Assembly: GCA_023511585.1 (NCBI GenBank) | Contig: JAIMBF010000013.1 | Span: 1 to 52,513, forward strand | Length of the DNA: 52,513 bases | Direction of reading: 5' to 3' | From: Terriglobia bacterium | Lineage (GTDB): Bacteria > Pseudomonadota > Alphaproteobacteria > Acetobacterales > Acetobacteraceae | Part shown: positions 1-6,827 of the stretch, piece after piece | Layout of the letters: each line of letters starts with the position of its first letter | How positions within the stretch are numbered: the first letter of the stretch is position 1 | Notes under the pieces: generated by a model | Database searches by the model: none | Told to the model about the DNA's origin: nothing | What the model saw: the letters and a program-made list of their open reading frames with translations, nothing else | Translations under genes and position numbers: made by a program

Positions 1-318
1 GGCGGGCTCTACACATTCCACGAAGGGTTTGTTTGGCCCAACATGGTCGGAGTGATCCTCTCCACTCAGATCGTACTATATGCGTTGTTTGGCGGCGTCG
101 GCACACTGATCGGCCCGGTGATTGGCGTCATTGCGATCGAGAGCGCAAGCTATGCGCTTTCCGACAGCTTCCAACGGGTCTGGCCGATCGTTTTGGGCTG
201 CCTGTTGTTGGTTGTGATCCTATTGCGCCCGAGTGGTTTGATCAGCTTGATCGTTTCACCGGAACAACGCGTGGGAAGTTTCGGCCGCGAAGGTTCGCGC
301 AAGAAGCGCGAGGGCTGA
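1..318 (+). CDS. Branched-chain amino acid/urea-type ABC transporter permease, LivM family (5'-truncated)
   Basis: This is the C-terminal 105 residues of an inner-membrane permease; the start lies before the window. The frame is open from base 1 and closes with TGA just before the next ATG. The fragment shows the LivM-type end: a loop with a GGVGTLIGP motif followed by a hydrophobic helix (roughly residues 60-80) and a basic cytoplasmic tail. In the family, LivM pairs with LivH to form the translocation channel for amino acids, urea or amides. It is separated by one base from an ATPase gene, so this is the end of a permease-ATPase-ATPase operon whose binding protein and LivH are presumably upstream. 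The substrate cannot be told from the fragment. Confidence 0.85.
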   Translation, partial: GGLYTFHEGFVWPNMVGVILSTQIVLYALFGGVGTLIGPVIGVIAIESASYALSDSFQRVWPIVLGCLLLVVILLRPSGLISLIVSPEQRVGSFGREGSRKKREG

Positions 319-319
319 C

Positions 320-1054
320 ATGGCGTTATTGCAAGTTCGCAGCCTGACGAAGCGTTTCGGCCAGTTGGTGGCGCTGGATCACGTCGATTTTTCCGTCGAG
401 ACGGAGCAGTTCCACGGCCTGATCGGTCCGAACGGTTCGGGCAAGAGTACGCTGATGAAATGCATCGCCGGAGCCGAGCGCCCGACGGCTGGCAGCATCT
501 CTTTCGATGGTCGCGATATCACTGCGCTGCCGGCCTCCGAACGCGCGCGCGCCGGGCTCTCGATCAAGTTCCAGATCACGAGCGTGCTCCCGTCGTTGAC
601 CGTGTATGATAACATCCTGTTGTCATTGCAGGCGCACGGGACGCTTGCTTCGCTTGTATTTTCTCGCACACGCGGCGAATTGCATGATGAAGTGATGGCG
701 GCGTTGGCGCAGTTTCATCTTGCCGACCGCGCCCGCGAACCGGCGGCGATCCTCTCGCACGGCGAGCAGCAATGGCTGGAGATCGCCATGGCGCTGGCCC
801 AGAGACCGCGGATCTTGCTGCTCGATGAACCGACGGCCGGCATGAGCTTAGAGGAGCGGCGGATCACCGGTGAATTGCTGATGCCGATCCGCAAACGTTG
901 CTCACTCATCATCGTCGAGCACGATCTCGATTTTATTCGCGATGTCTGCGACGTGCTAACGGTGCTCGATCAAGGCCGTGTGCTTGACAGCGGAACGGTC
1001 GATCACATCCAGAACAGCCGCAAGGTGCAGGAGGTTTATCTGACCCGTGTCTGA
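320..1054 (+). CDS. ABC transporter ATP-binding protein, LivG/UrtD type
   Basis: Cytoplasmic ATPase that powers the permease pair encoded upstream. Visible motifs in the 244-residue product are Walker A GPNGSGKST (36-44), Q-loop Gln85 in an IKFQ context, the signature LSHGEQQ (145-151), Walker B ILLLDE (165-170) and the H-loop histidine (201). The LSHGEQQWLEI form of the signature and the EPTAGMS segment are typical of the LivG/UrtD branch used for urea, amides and branched-chain amino acids. It starts one base after the permease stop, and its 3' end overlaps the next ATPase start by 8 bases, so translation is probably coupled. The exact substrate is unknown. Confidence 0.9.
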   Translation: MALLQVRSLTKRFGQLVALDHVDFSVETEQFHGLIGPNGSGKSTLMKCIAGAERPTAGSISFDGRDITALPASERARAGLSIKFQITSVLPSLTVYDNILLSLQAHGTLASLVFSRTRGELHDEVMAALAQFHLADRAREPAAILSHGEQQWLEIAMALAQRPRILLLDEPTAGMSLEERRITGELLMPIRKRCSLIIVEHDLDFIRDVCDVLTVLDQGRVLDSGTVDHIQNSRKVQEVYLTRV

Positions 1055-1751
1055 CGCCGGGACACTGCTCGCGGTGCACGACTTATGCGTGGCCTATGGT
1101 CGGAGCCAGGTGTTGTTCAATGTCGGCCTTACCGCCCCGCATCGCGGCGGCGTTGCCGTGCTCGGCCGCAACGGCGCAGGCAAGACCACGCTGATGAAGA
1201 CCATCATCGGCGAATTGCGAAACAAAAGCGGTTCCGTCCGCTTCGCCGGTCGGGAGATAACCCAGCTTGCGACCGAGCAACGCGTGCGTCTCGGCCTCGG
1301 CTATGTGCCTCAGGAACACGGCGTGTTTGCTCGGCTCTCGGTCCGCGACAATCTTACGGTCGGCGCGCTCGGAGGGCGCCGGCACGACGGCATCGAGCGT
1401 GCGCTTGCGATTTTTCCCAAGCTTGGCCAGCGGCTCGGCCAGACGGCCGGCACGCTATCGGGTGGTGAGCGCAAGATGCTGGCGATCGGCCGCGCGCTGC
1501 TGGGGGAGCCGAAGTTGTTGCTGCTCGATGAGCCGACGGAGGGTGTGTGGGTCGGCGTTATCGACGAAATTGCCGACCGCTTGCGTGCTCTGGCGCAGGA
1601 AATCGCCGTCGTTATTGTAGAACAACATTTGCAATTGGCGCTCAGTGTCGCCGATCAAGCCTATGTGCTCGATCGCGGCCGTGTTGCCCTAGTTGGGCCA
1701 TCCGCCGAAATCCGCGATGATCCACGGCTGTTGCAGTATCTCGCGCCGTAG
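1047..1751 (+). CDS. ABC transporter ATP-binding protein, LivF/UrtE type
   Basis: Second cytoplasmic ATPase of the first transporter operon (234 residues, GTG start overlapping the preceding gene by 8 bases). Walker A GRNGAGKTT (40-48), signature LSGGE (137-141) and Walker B LLLLDE (157-162) are intact. LivF proteins normally carry a TEGLAP or TEGIQP-like stretch straight after Walker B; here residues 167-170 are VWVG, so the proline is missing. The tail motif 'VEQHLQLAL' is as expected for the family. It is the last gene of this operon; about 240 non-coding bases follow before the second transporter operon. Confidence 0.9.
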   Translation: MSDAGTLLAVHDLCVAYGRSQVLFNVGLTAPHRGGVAVLGRNGAGKTTLMKTIIGELRNKSGSVRFAGREITQLATEQRVRLGLGYVPQEHGVFARLSVRDNLTVGALGGRRHDGIERALAIFPKLGQRLGQTAGTLSGGERKMLAIGRALLGEPKLLLLDEPTEGVWVGVIDEIADRLRALAQEIAVVIVEQHLQLALSVADQAYVLDRGRVALVGPSAEIRDDPRLLQYLAP

Positions 1752-1824
1752 AGGGAGAAGATGAAGGATCGGCATGCCGCGCTCTGCGCGGACCACGGCA
1801 ATGATTGGAGATGGGCATACTGCT

Positions 1825-1849
1825 TACCAACCACGCCGCGCTATTGGTA
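1825..1849. promoter_or_regulatory. Inverted repeat upstream of the sigma-54 promoter, possible activator site
   Basis: TACCAA (1825-1830) and TTGGTA (1844-1849) form a 6-base dyad with a 13-base spacer. It lies about 45 to 70 bases upstream of the -24 element, where enhancer-binding activators of sigma-54 promoters can bind. It does not match the NtrC consensus (GCAC/GTGC arms) well, so the factor is unknown. The arms are short and the dyad could be fortuitous. Confidence 0.3.
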
Positions 1850-1891
1850 CTGTTTTTTGCTGCGGTTTTGCTTCGTCTCTTGACATTTGTG

Positions 1892-1910
1892 TTTGGCACG
1901 CACATTGCGT
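1892..1910 (+). promoter_or_regulatory. Sigma-54 (RpoN) -24/-12 promoter
   Basis: The sequence TTGGCACGCACATTGCGT matches the RpoN consensus TGGCACG-N4-TTGCW except for its last base. The invariant GG (1895-1896) and GC (1907-1908) are separated by exactly 10 bases. Transcription would begin near 1920, about 70 bases before the ATG of the binding-protein gene at 1992. Sigma-54 control is usual for nitrogen-scavenging transporters, which fits the urea/amide-like operon downstream. Confidence 0.7.
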
Positions 1911-1991
1911 GCAAAATGCTGAACGTTTCGTACGATGGTTTGTTGAAGTTCCAACCATAATGCAACCAGCTGCCCGAAGAGGAGGGATGCG

Positions 1992-3242
1992 ATGAAACAC
2001 CTGCAAAGTCCGGCCAACAAATTTTCCCGCCGTGCGGTTCTGCGATACGCGGCGGCCGGCAGCCTTGCATCCTTGGCAGCGCCGGCAATTGTGCGGGCGG
2101 CCGGAGAGCGGCCGATCAAGGTTGGACTGATCTCGCCGTTGACCGGCGCCTGGACGGTTTACGGCAAGGCCCACAGCGCCGGTTTTTTGCTCGCGGTGGA
2201 TGAAATCAATGCCGCGGGCGGCGTGCTCGGGCGAAAGATCGAGGTCGTGGTTGCCGATTCCAAAACCGAGCCGCGCATTGTCGTGGAGCAGGCCAATCGG
2301 CTGGTGCGCGAAGAGCGTGTTGATTTTCTTGCCGGCACGTTCAGCAGCGCCGAGCGCAATGCCGCCGGGCCGGTTGTGACGGCGGCTAAGAAAGTCTTGC
2401 TGTATCCGACCTTTTACGAAGGACAAGAGCAGAAATATTATCCGGGTGTCTGCAACCCCGATATTTTCATGTTCGGGCCGGAACCGACGCAACAGGTTTG
2501 GCCGCATATGGAATATATGATGAAGAATTTCGGCAAGAAGTTCTTCATGATCGGCTCCGATTACGTTTGGCCGCGCGTGACCAACGAATTCACGAAGGAA
2601 AAGCTGAAGGAGCTTGGCGGCAGCGTGGTCGGCGAGCTTTATATTCCGTTCAATACGCCGCAGTATGATTCCGCCTTGCGCCAGATTCGCGAATCGAAAG
2701 CCAACATCATCTTTCATACGTTGACGGGAAGCGATACGGTCAACTTCCGCAAGCAGTTCGTTGCCGCCGGGATGAACAAAGATTTCACGCTCTGGACGGT
2801 CGATGACGAAGAGGTGGTGACGTCCGGCCTCGGGCCCGAGGTTTCGGCCGGCGCCTATGTGAGTTTCGATTATTTCATGACCATCAAGAACCCGAACAAC
2901 GGGCCGTTCTTGGAGCGTTTCCGCGCCAAATTCGGCAAAGACGCGCTGATGAACACGGTCGGCGTTGCCATGTATAACGCCGCACACATGGCGGCATTGG
3001 CGCTGACCAAGGCCGGCAAAGTCTCCACCGAGGCCTTGCGCGATGGGCTGCGGGATCTTGCATTCGACAAAGCCCCGCAAGGCACCGTGACCATGCGCGG
3101 GCGCGACAATCAGATGGTGCTGCCGTCCTATTTAATGCGGGTGCGTTCCGGATGGACCGGTGTGAACGACATGTTTGAAGAGATTCAACATTTCGATTCG
3201 GTTACGCCGGTGGATGCACGCTGCAAGAAATTGCCGCTTTAA
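1992..3242 (+). CDS. Urea/short-chain-amide-type ABC transporter substrate-binding protein (UrtA/AmiC-like)
   Basis: Exported solute-binding protein of 416 residues that would deliver its ligand to the permeases encoded next. The N-terminus has a Tat-like signal (SRRAVLRYAAAG, near residues 15-26, then a hydrophobic stretch ending AIVRAAG). The mature part is a Peripl_BP_5/UrtA-type fold: it starts IKVGLISPLTGAWTVYGK and contains LLYPTFYEGQEQ, a PTQQVWPHMEY segment and KKFFMIGSDYVWPR, all resembling UrtA and the amide sensor AmiC. The ATG follows a GAGGAGGGATGCG ribosome site. A sigma-54 promoter lies upstream. Urea or a short-chain amide is the likeliest ligand by family; no urease or amidase gene is present in the window to confirm it. 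Confidence 0.88.
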   Translation: MKHLQSPANKFSRRAVLRYAAAGSLASLAAPAIVRAAGERPIKVGLISPLTGAWTVYGKAHSAGFLLAVDEINAAGGVLGRKIEVVVADSKTEPRIVVEQANRLVREERVDFLAGTFSSAERNAAGPVVTAAKKVLLYPTFYEGQEQKYYPGVCNPDIFMFGPEPTQQVWPHMEYMMKNFGKKFFMIGSDYVWPRVTNEFTKEKLKELGGSVVGELYIPFNTPQYDSALRQIRESKANIIFHTLTGSDTVNFRKQFVAAGMNKDFTLWTVDDEEVVTSGLGPEVSAGAYVSFDYFMTIKNPNNGPFLERFRAKFGKDALMNTVGVAMYNAAHMAALALTKAGKVSTEALRDGLRDLAFDKAPQGTVTMRGRDNQMVLPSYLMRVRSGWTGVNDMFEEIQHFDSVTPVDARCKKLPL

Positions 3243-3334
3243 CGGCGGCATGCGCAGAGTGGCGCTGGGGGCGGCAAGGGGCTTTCACAAGCGAAAGATG
3301 TAACCCGCAGACGAAAATAACACGTAGAGAAAAG

Positions 3335-4189
3335 ATGCAAACCGCCCTCAGCGTGCTTGTCGATTCGATGCTGATTACCTTTGTCTTTGCGCTTGCCGCG
3401 CTTGGGCTTGCGATCATTTTCGGTTTGATGGGCGTCATCAATATGGGGCATGGGGCTATGCTCACCCTCGGCGCCTATTTCACTTGGTTCGCAACCACCA
3501 AGGGCGTCCCCTTCGTTGCCGCCGTGCTTCTTGCCGCCGCCGGCGTGGGTTTGATCGGCTTGTTGCTGGAACATTTCATCATCCGCCATTTCTACGATCG
3601 GCCGTTTGAAACGCTGCTGCTGACTTGGGGGTTTTTCTTGATCAGCACGGAGCTTATCAAAATCGCTTTCGGCACCGATTTGCGCACGGTGACCAACCCT
3701 TTACCCGGGGCCGCGCATTTCGGCTCTTTCGTCTTGCCGGCTTATCAAAGTGTTGTCGCGCTGATCTCGCTCGCTCTGATCGTCGGCCTCGGGGTGATGC
3801 TGTATCGCACCGGGCTCGGGATCAAAATTCGTGCGTTGGTGCAAAATGCCGAGGTGGCCAGCCTGCTCGGGCTGAATGTTGCCAGGGCTTATAAGCTGGT
3901 TTTCGTTGCCGGGTCTGCCGCGGCGGGCCTGGCCGGCGCGTTGATCAGCCCGATGCTTTCGGTTGACCCCTATATCGGCAATATTTTTCTGGTGCGTTCG
4001 TTTTTCGTCGTTATCGTGGGCGGGATCGGGCAAGTGCTGGGCGGCACGCTCGTGGGCAGTTTCCTGATCGGCGGGTCGGAAACCTTCTTCGCGCTGTTTT
4101 CCGGGCAGGTGGTTGCGCAAACGATCGTCTTTATGCTGGCGATTCTGGTTCTGCGGTTTCGCCCCGCCGGCGTGCTGCGTGCGCAATGA
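3335..4189 (+). CDS. ABC transporter permease, LivH/UrtB type
   Basis: Inner-membrane permease of 284 residues with about eight hydrophobic segments. Family hallmarks are the N-terminal GLAIIFGLMGVINMGHGAMLT stretch (the NxGHG element seen in LivH/UrtB proteins) and the C-terminal GGIGQVLGGTLVGSFLIGG loop. It forms the channel with the LivM-type permease whose gene overlaps its stop by 4 bases (ATGA). A 92-base gap separates it from the binding-protein gene, but direction and gene order support one operon. Confidence 0.92.
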   Translation: MQTALSVLVDSMLITFVFALAALGLAIIFGLMGVINMGHGAMLTLGAYFTWFATTKGVPFVAAVLLAAAGVGLIGLLLEHFIIRHFYDRPFETLLLTWGFFLISTELIKIAFGTDLRTVTNPLPGAAHFGSFVLPAYQSVVALISLALIVGLGVMLYRTGLGIKIRALVQNAEVASLLGLNVARAYKLVFVAGSAAAGLAGALISPMLSVDPYIGNIFLVRSFFVVIVGGIGQVLGGTLVGSFLIGGSETFFALFSGQVVAQTIVFMLAILVLRFRPAGVLRAQ

Positions 4190-5196
4190 AATATCCGCCT
4201 GCCCTGTCTCGCCTTTCCTTTTCCTGGTATTCGGAAAATGCGGTTGCGACCGTTATTTTTGCCGTGCTCGCGCTGCTGCCGGCGTTCCTCTCCGGCTATG
4301 TGATCTATATCGTGCCGCAATATTTGCTCTACGGCGTGTTGGCGATGTCGCTGGCGCTGCTTTGGGGGGTTGCGGGGATTTTGAGCTTCGGCCAAGCGGC
4401 GTTCTTCGCGCTCGGCGCTTATGCGATGGGGCTTGCGCCGCACTGGACGAGCAGCGTCGATCCGTTTTATCTCGCGCTGCTTGTCAGCCTTCTCATCGGT
4501 GCAGTGCTCGCAGGGGTGGTGGGATATTTCCTGTTTAGCGCCGGCGTGCGTGATGTTTACTTTGTTTTGGTGACGCTCGCGCTCTCCATCATGACGGAGC
4601 AGATCACCGTGAGCCAGTCCGACATCACCGGCGGCTATAACGGCATGTTTATCCCGCGCGCGCAATTGAGCTTCGGCGGTGTGAGCCTCGATCTCTCGGC
4701 GGACGTGCCCATGTATTACACGATCTTGCCGATCGTCATCGGAATTTACGTGCTGCTGCGTCTGGTGGTGGCATCGCGCTTCGGCAAGGTGCTGGTCGGC
4801 ATCCGCGAGAACGAGGATCGCGTGCTTTCGCTTGGTTTTCGCACATCGCTTTACAAAACCGCGGCCTTTGCCCTCTCGGGCGCCGTTGCCGGCCTGGCCG
4901 GGGCGCTCTATGGCACGCATGCCAGTTTTGTTTCGCCGTCGCTCGCCGGCGTTTTGTTCTCGACGCAGGTGGTCGTTTGGGTTGCCATCGGCGGGCGCGA
5001 ATCTTTGCTCGGCGCTTTACTCGGCGCCGTCGGGGTGGCGGCTTTGTCCAACTACCTCACCGCGATCACACCGGAATATTGGCAGTTGGTCGTGGGGATC
5101 GTGTTCGTTATCGTGATTATGGCCTTCCGCGGCGGCGTCGCCGGCGCACTGATTCGCCTCGGGAGCCGACCCCCGATGGAGCCGGAACGTGGCTGA
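4186..5196 (+). CDS. ABC transporter permease, LivM/UrtC type
   Basis: Second channel subunit, 336 residues, with around nine to ten hydrophobic segments. The N-terminal part shows LLYGVLAMSLALLWGVAGIL and SFGQAAFFALGAYAMG, the standard LivM/UrtC elements. The central loop VLVGIRENEDRVLSLGF is the coupling-helix (EAA-like) region that contacts the ATPases. The start codon overlaps the LivH-type gene by ATGA, and its 3' end overlaps the following ATPase by 8 bases, so the whole cassette is tightly coupled. Confidence 0.92.
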   Translation: MKYPPALSRLSFSWYSENAVATVIFAVLALLPAFLSGYVIYIVPQYLLYGVLAMSLALLWGVAGILSFGQAAFFALGAYAMGLAPHWTSSVDPFYLALLVSLLIGAVLAGVVGYFLFSAGVRDVYFVLVTLALSIMTEQITVSQSDITGGYNGMFIPRAQLSFGGVSLDLSADVPMYYTILPIVIGIYVLLRLVVASRFGKVLVGIRENEDRVLSLGFRTSLYKTAAFALSGAVAGLAGALYGTHASFVSPSLAGVLFSTQVVVWVAIGGRESLLGALLGAVGVAALSNYLTAITPEYWQLVVGIVFVIVIMAFRGGVAGALIRLGSRPPMEPERG

Positions 5197-5908
5197 GCTG
5201 CTGCGCACGGAGGGCCTGAGCAAACGCTTTCGCGGGCTGGTCGCCAACGACGCAATCGATTTCACCTTGCAAGAAGGCGAGGTGCGTTGCGTGATCGGCC
5301 CGAACGGGGCGGGAAAAACCACTTTTATCAGCATGGTTTCGGGCCATCTGAGCCCTTCCTCCGGCCGCATCGTCTTCCGCGGCCGCGATGTGACGCACAC
5401 TTCCGTGCCGGCACGGGCCCAGATGGGGATTGCGCGCAAGTTCCAAACCCCCTCGGTCTTCGATCGCCTCAGCGTTTATGCCAATCTGGAGCTGGCCTCT
5501 TTCGGCAAACCCGCGAGCGCAGCGGAGCGGGAAAGACGCATCGCCGAGGCATTGGAACTGACCCGGCTTGTCGAGCTTCGCGCGCTCCCGGCTTCCGCGC
5601 TTTCGCACGGGCAGCGGCAATGGCTGGAAGTAGGCATGCTGCTTGCCAATCGCGCCGAGCTTTTGCTGCTGGATGAGCCCACCGCCGGCATGACGGCGGA
5701 AGAGACGCGCGCAACCGGGGAGCTCATCCGCACGCTGGCCGATACGCATCGGCTCAGCGTGATTATCATCGAGCACGACATTGCGTTTATCCGCGAGCTT
5801 AAGGCGCCCGTGACGGTTCTGCATCTCGGCCGCGTTTTAATGACGGGGCCGTTTGAGGCGGTCGCCCAAGACGAACGGGTGCGCAGCGTCTATCTGGGTA
5901 AAGAATGA
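5189..5908 (+). CDS. ABC transporter ATP-binding protein, UrtD/LivG type
   Basis: Cytoplasmic ATPase of 239 residues; GTG start overlapping the permease gene. It carries Walker A GPNGAGKTT (37-45), the UrtD-like IARKFQTPSVF segment with the Q-loop near 86, signature LSHGQ (138-142) and Walker B LLLLDE (158-163). The KFQTPSVF element and EPTAGMT after Walker B favour the urea/amide subgroup over classic LivG. It is paralogous to the ATPase at 320-1054, consistent with two related transport systems side by side. Confidence 0.92.
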   Translation: MAELLRTEGLSKRFRGLVANDAIDFTLQEGEVRCVIGPNGAGKTTFISMVSGHLSPSSGRIVFRGRDVTHTSVPARAQMGIARKFQTPSVFDRLSVYANLELASFGKPASAAERERRIAEALELTRLVELRALPASALSHGQRQWLEVGMLLANRAELLLLDEPTAGMTAEETRATGELIRTLADTHRLSVIIIEHDIAFIRELKAPVTVLHLGRVLMTGPFEAVAQDERVRSVYLGKE

Positions 5909-6609
5909 TGCTCCTGGAGCTCAAGGAAATTCACGCGGGCTACGGCCCGGTGCCGGTCTTGCGCGGGGTTTCGCTACAGCTGGGCGAAGGCGAAATCCTT
6001 GGCGTGCTCGGCCGCAACGGCATGGGCAAGACAACGCTGATCCGCTGCATCGCGGGGACGCTGCCTCTGACGCAAGGAAGCATTCACTTTGCCGGGCAGG
6101 AGATCACGCGGCTTGCCCCGCATGAGCGCGCGCAGCTTGGGCTGACCACCGTGGTGCAGGGCCGCGGCGTTTTTCCCCGCTTGAGCGTGTGGGAAAATTT
6201 GGAGATGGGCCGCATTGCCGCGGGCGGGGGCAAGAGAAGCCGGCTTGATGAAGTGATCGGCTATTTCCCCCGCCTGGGCGAGCGGCTGCGCCAGCCGGCC
6301 GGCACGTTAAGCGGCGGGGAGCAGCAAATGCTTGCGATCGGCCGCGCGCTGATGACGCATCCGAAACTGATTCTGCTGGATGAACCCTCCGACGGTATCA
6401 TGCCGATCCTGGTGCACCAGATTGCGGAGATTCTGCTGCAGATCAACCGGCGCGAGGGCGTTGCCATTGTCATTGTGGAACAAAACGTGCCGATGGTTTT
6501 CGCGCTCACCGACCGCTGTGTGATTTTGGAGAAAGGCCGCGTGGTGGCCGAAGGCACGCGCGAACAGGTCTCGCAAAGCGCAGTCATGCGCGAATATCTG
6601 GCGATTTAG
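5905..6609 (+). CDS. ABC transporter ATP-binding protein, UrtE/LivF type
   Basis: Last gene of the second transporter cassette, 234 residues, starting in an ATGA overlap. Walker A GRNGMGKTT (36-44), signature LSGGE (135-139) and Walker B LILLDE (155-160) are intact, followed by PSDGIMP, the expected LivF/UrtE form with its proline. With the UrtD-type partner it makes the heterodimeric motor. No clear terminator follows; about 130 bases of non-coding sequence precede the iron-regulated promoter of the next operon. Confidence 0.92.
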   Translation: MMLLELKEIHAGYGPVPVLRGVSLQLGEGEILGVLGRNGMGKTTLIRCIAGTLPLTQGSIHFAGQEITRLAPHERAQLGLTTVVQGRGVFPRLSVWENLEMGRIAAGGGKRSRLDEVIGYFPRLGERLRQPAGTLSGGEQQMLAIGRALMTHPKLILLDEPSDGIMPILVHQIAEILLQINRREGVAIVIVEQNVPMVFALTDRCVILEKGRVVAEGTREQVSQSAVMREYLAI

Positions 6610-6742
6610 TTCTTGTCGAACGCGTTGTTCCGGGCATAGAGGGCCCGCTCAGCCGAGTCAGCGTCAAAGAGGGCTATCGATGTTCTGCCGAGACCACCTA
6701 TGGGGCCCGGGCATGTCTCTTCGTGCCTCGGGCCGTGCGCCC

Positions 6743-6772
6743 TTGACGCCGGGCGAGGGCGGAAGCTAATAA
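6743..6772 (+). promoter_or_regulatory. Sigma-70-type promoter of the porin/propeller/peroxidase operon
   Basis: A -35 hexamer TTGACG (6743-6748) and a -10-like TAATAA (6767-6772) are 18 bases apart, 55 bases ahead of the porin ATG chosen at 6828. The -10 runs directly into the Fur-type box, the arrangement expected for repression by steric block. Confidence 0.55.
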
Positions 6773-6789
6773 TGCAAATCATTCGCATT
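6771..6789. promoter_or_regulatory. Fur-type operator
   Basis: AATGCAAATCATTCGCATT is a 9-1-9 inverted repeat with a single mismatch between its arms, the geometry and base content of Fur boxes (reference GATAATGATAATCATTATC). A longer view, TGCAAAT-N7-ATTTGCA (6773-6793), is also perfectly symmetric. It overlaps the -10 element. Irr, another Fur-family iron regulator of Alphaproteobacteria, is an alternative binder. Confidence 0.65.
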
Positions 6790-6827
6790 TGCAGATTCGA
6801 AAATCGCCGGTATGGGAAGACGAGGAC

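Noticed and set aside
1880-1908. TTGACA (1880-1885) as a sigma-70 -35 upstream of the urea/amide-type binding protein.
   Set aside because: No acceptable -10 occurs at 16-18 bases; the sigma-54 elements in the same stretch fit far better.
6789-6827. TTG start 13 codons upstream for the porin.
   Set aside because: It would lie within the Fur-type box and downstream of no ribosome site; ATG 6828 gives a proper signal peptide.
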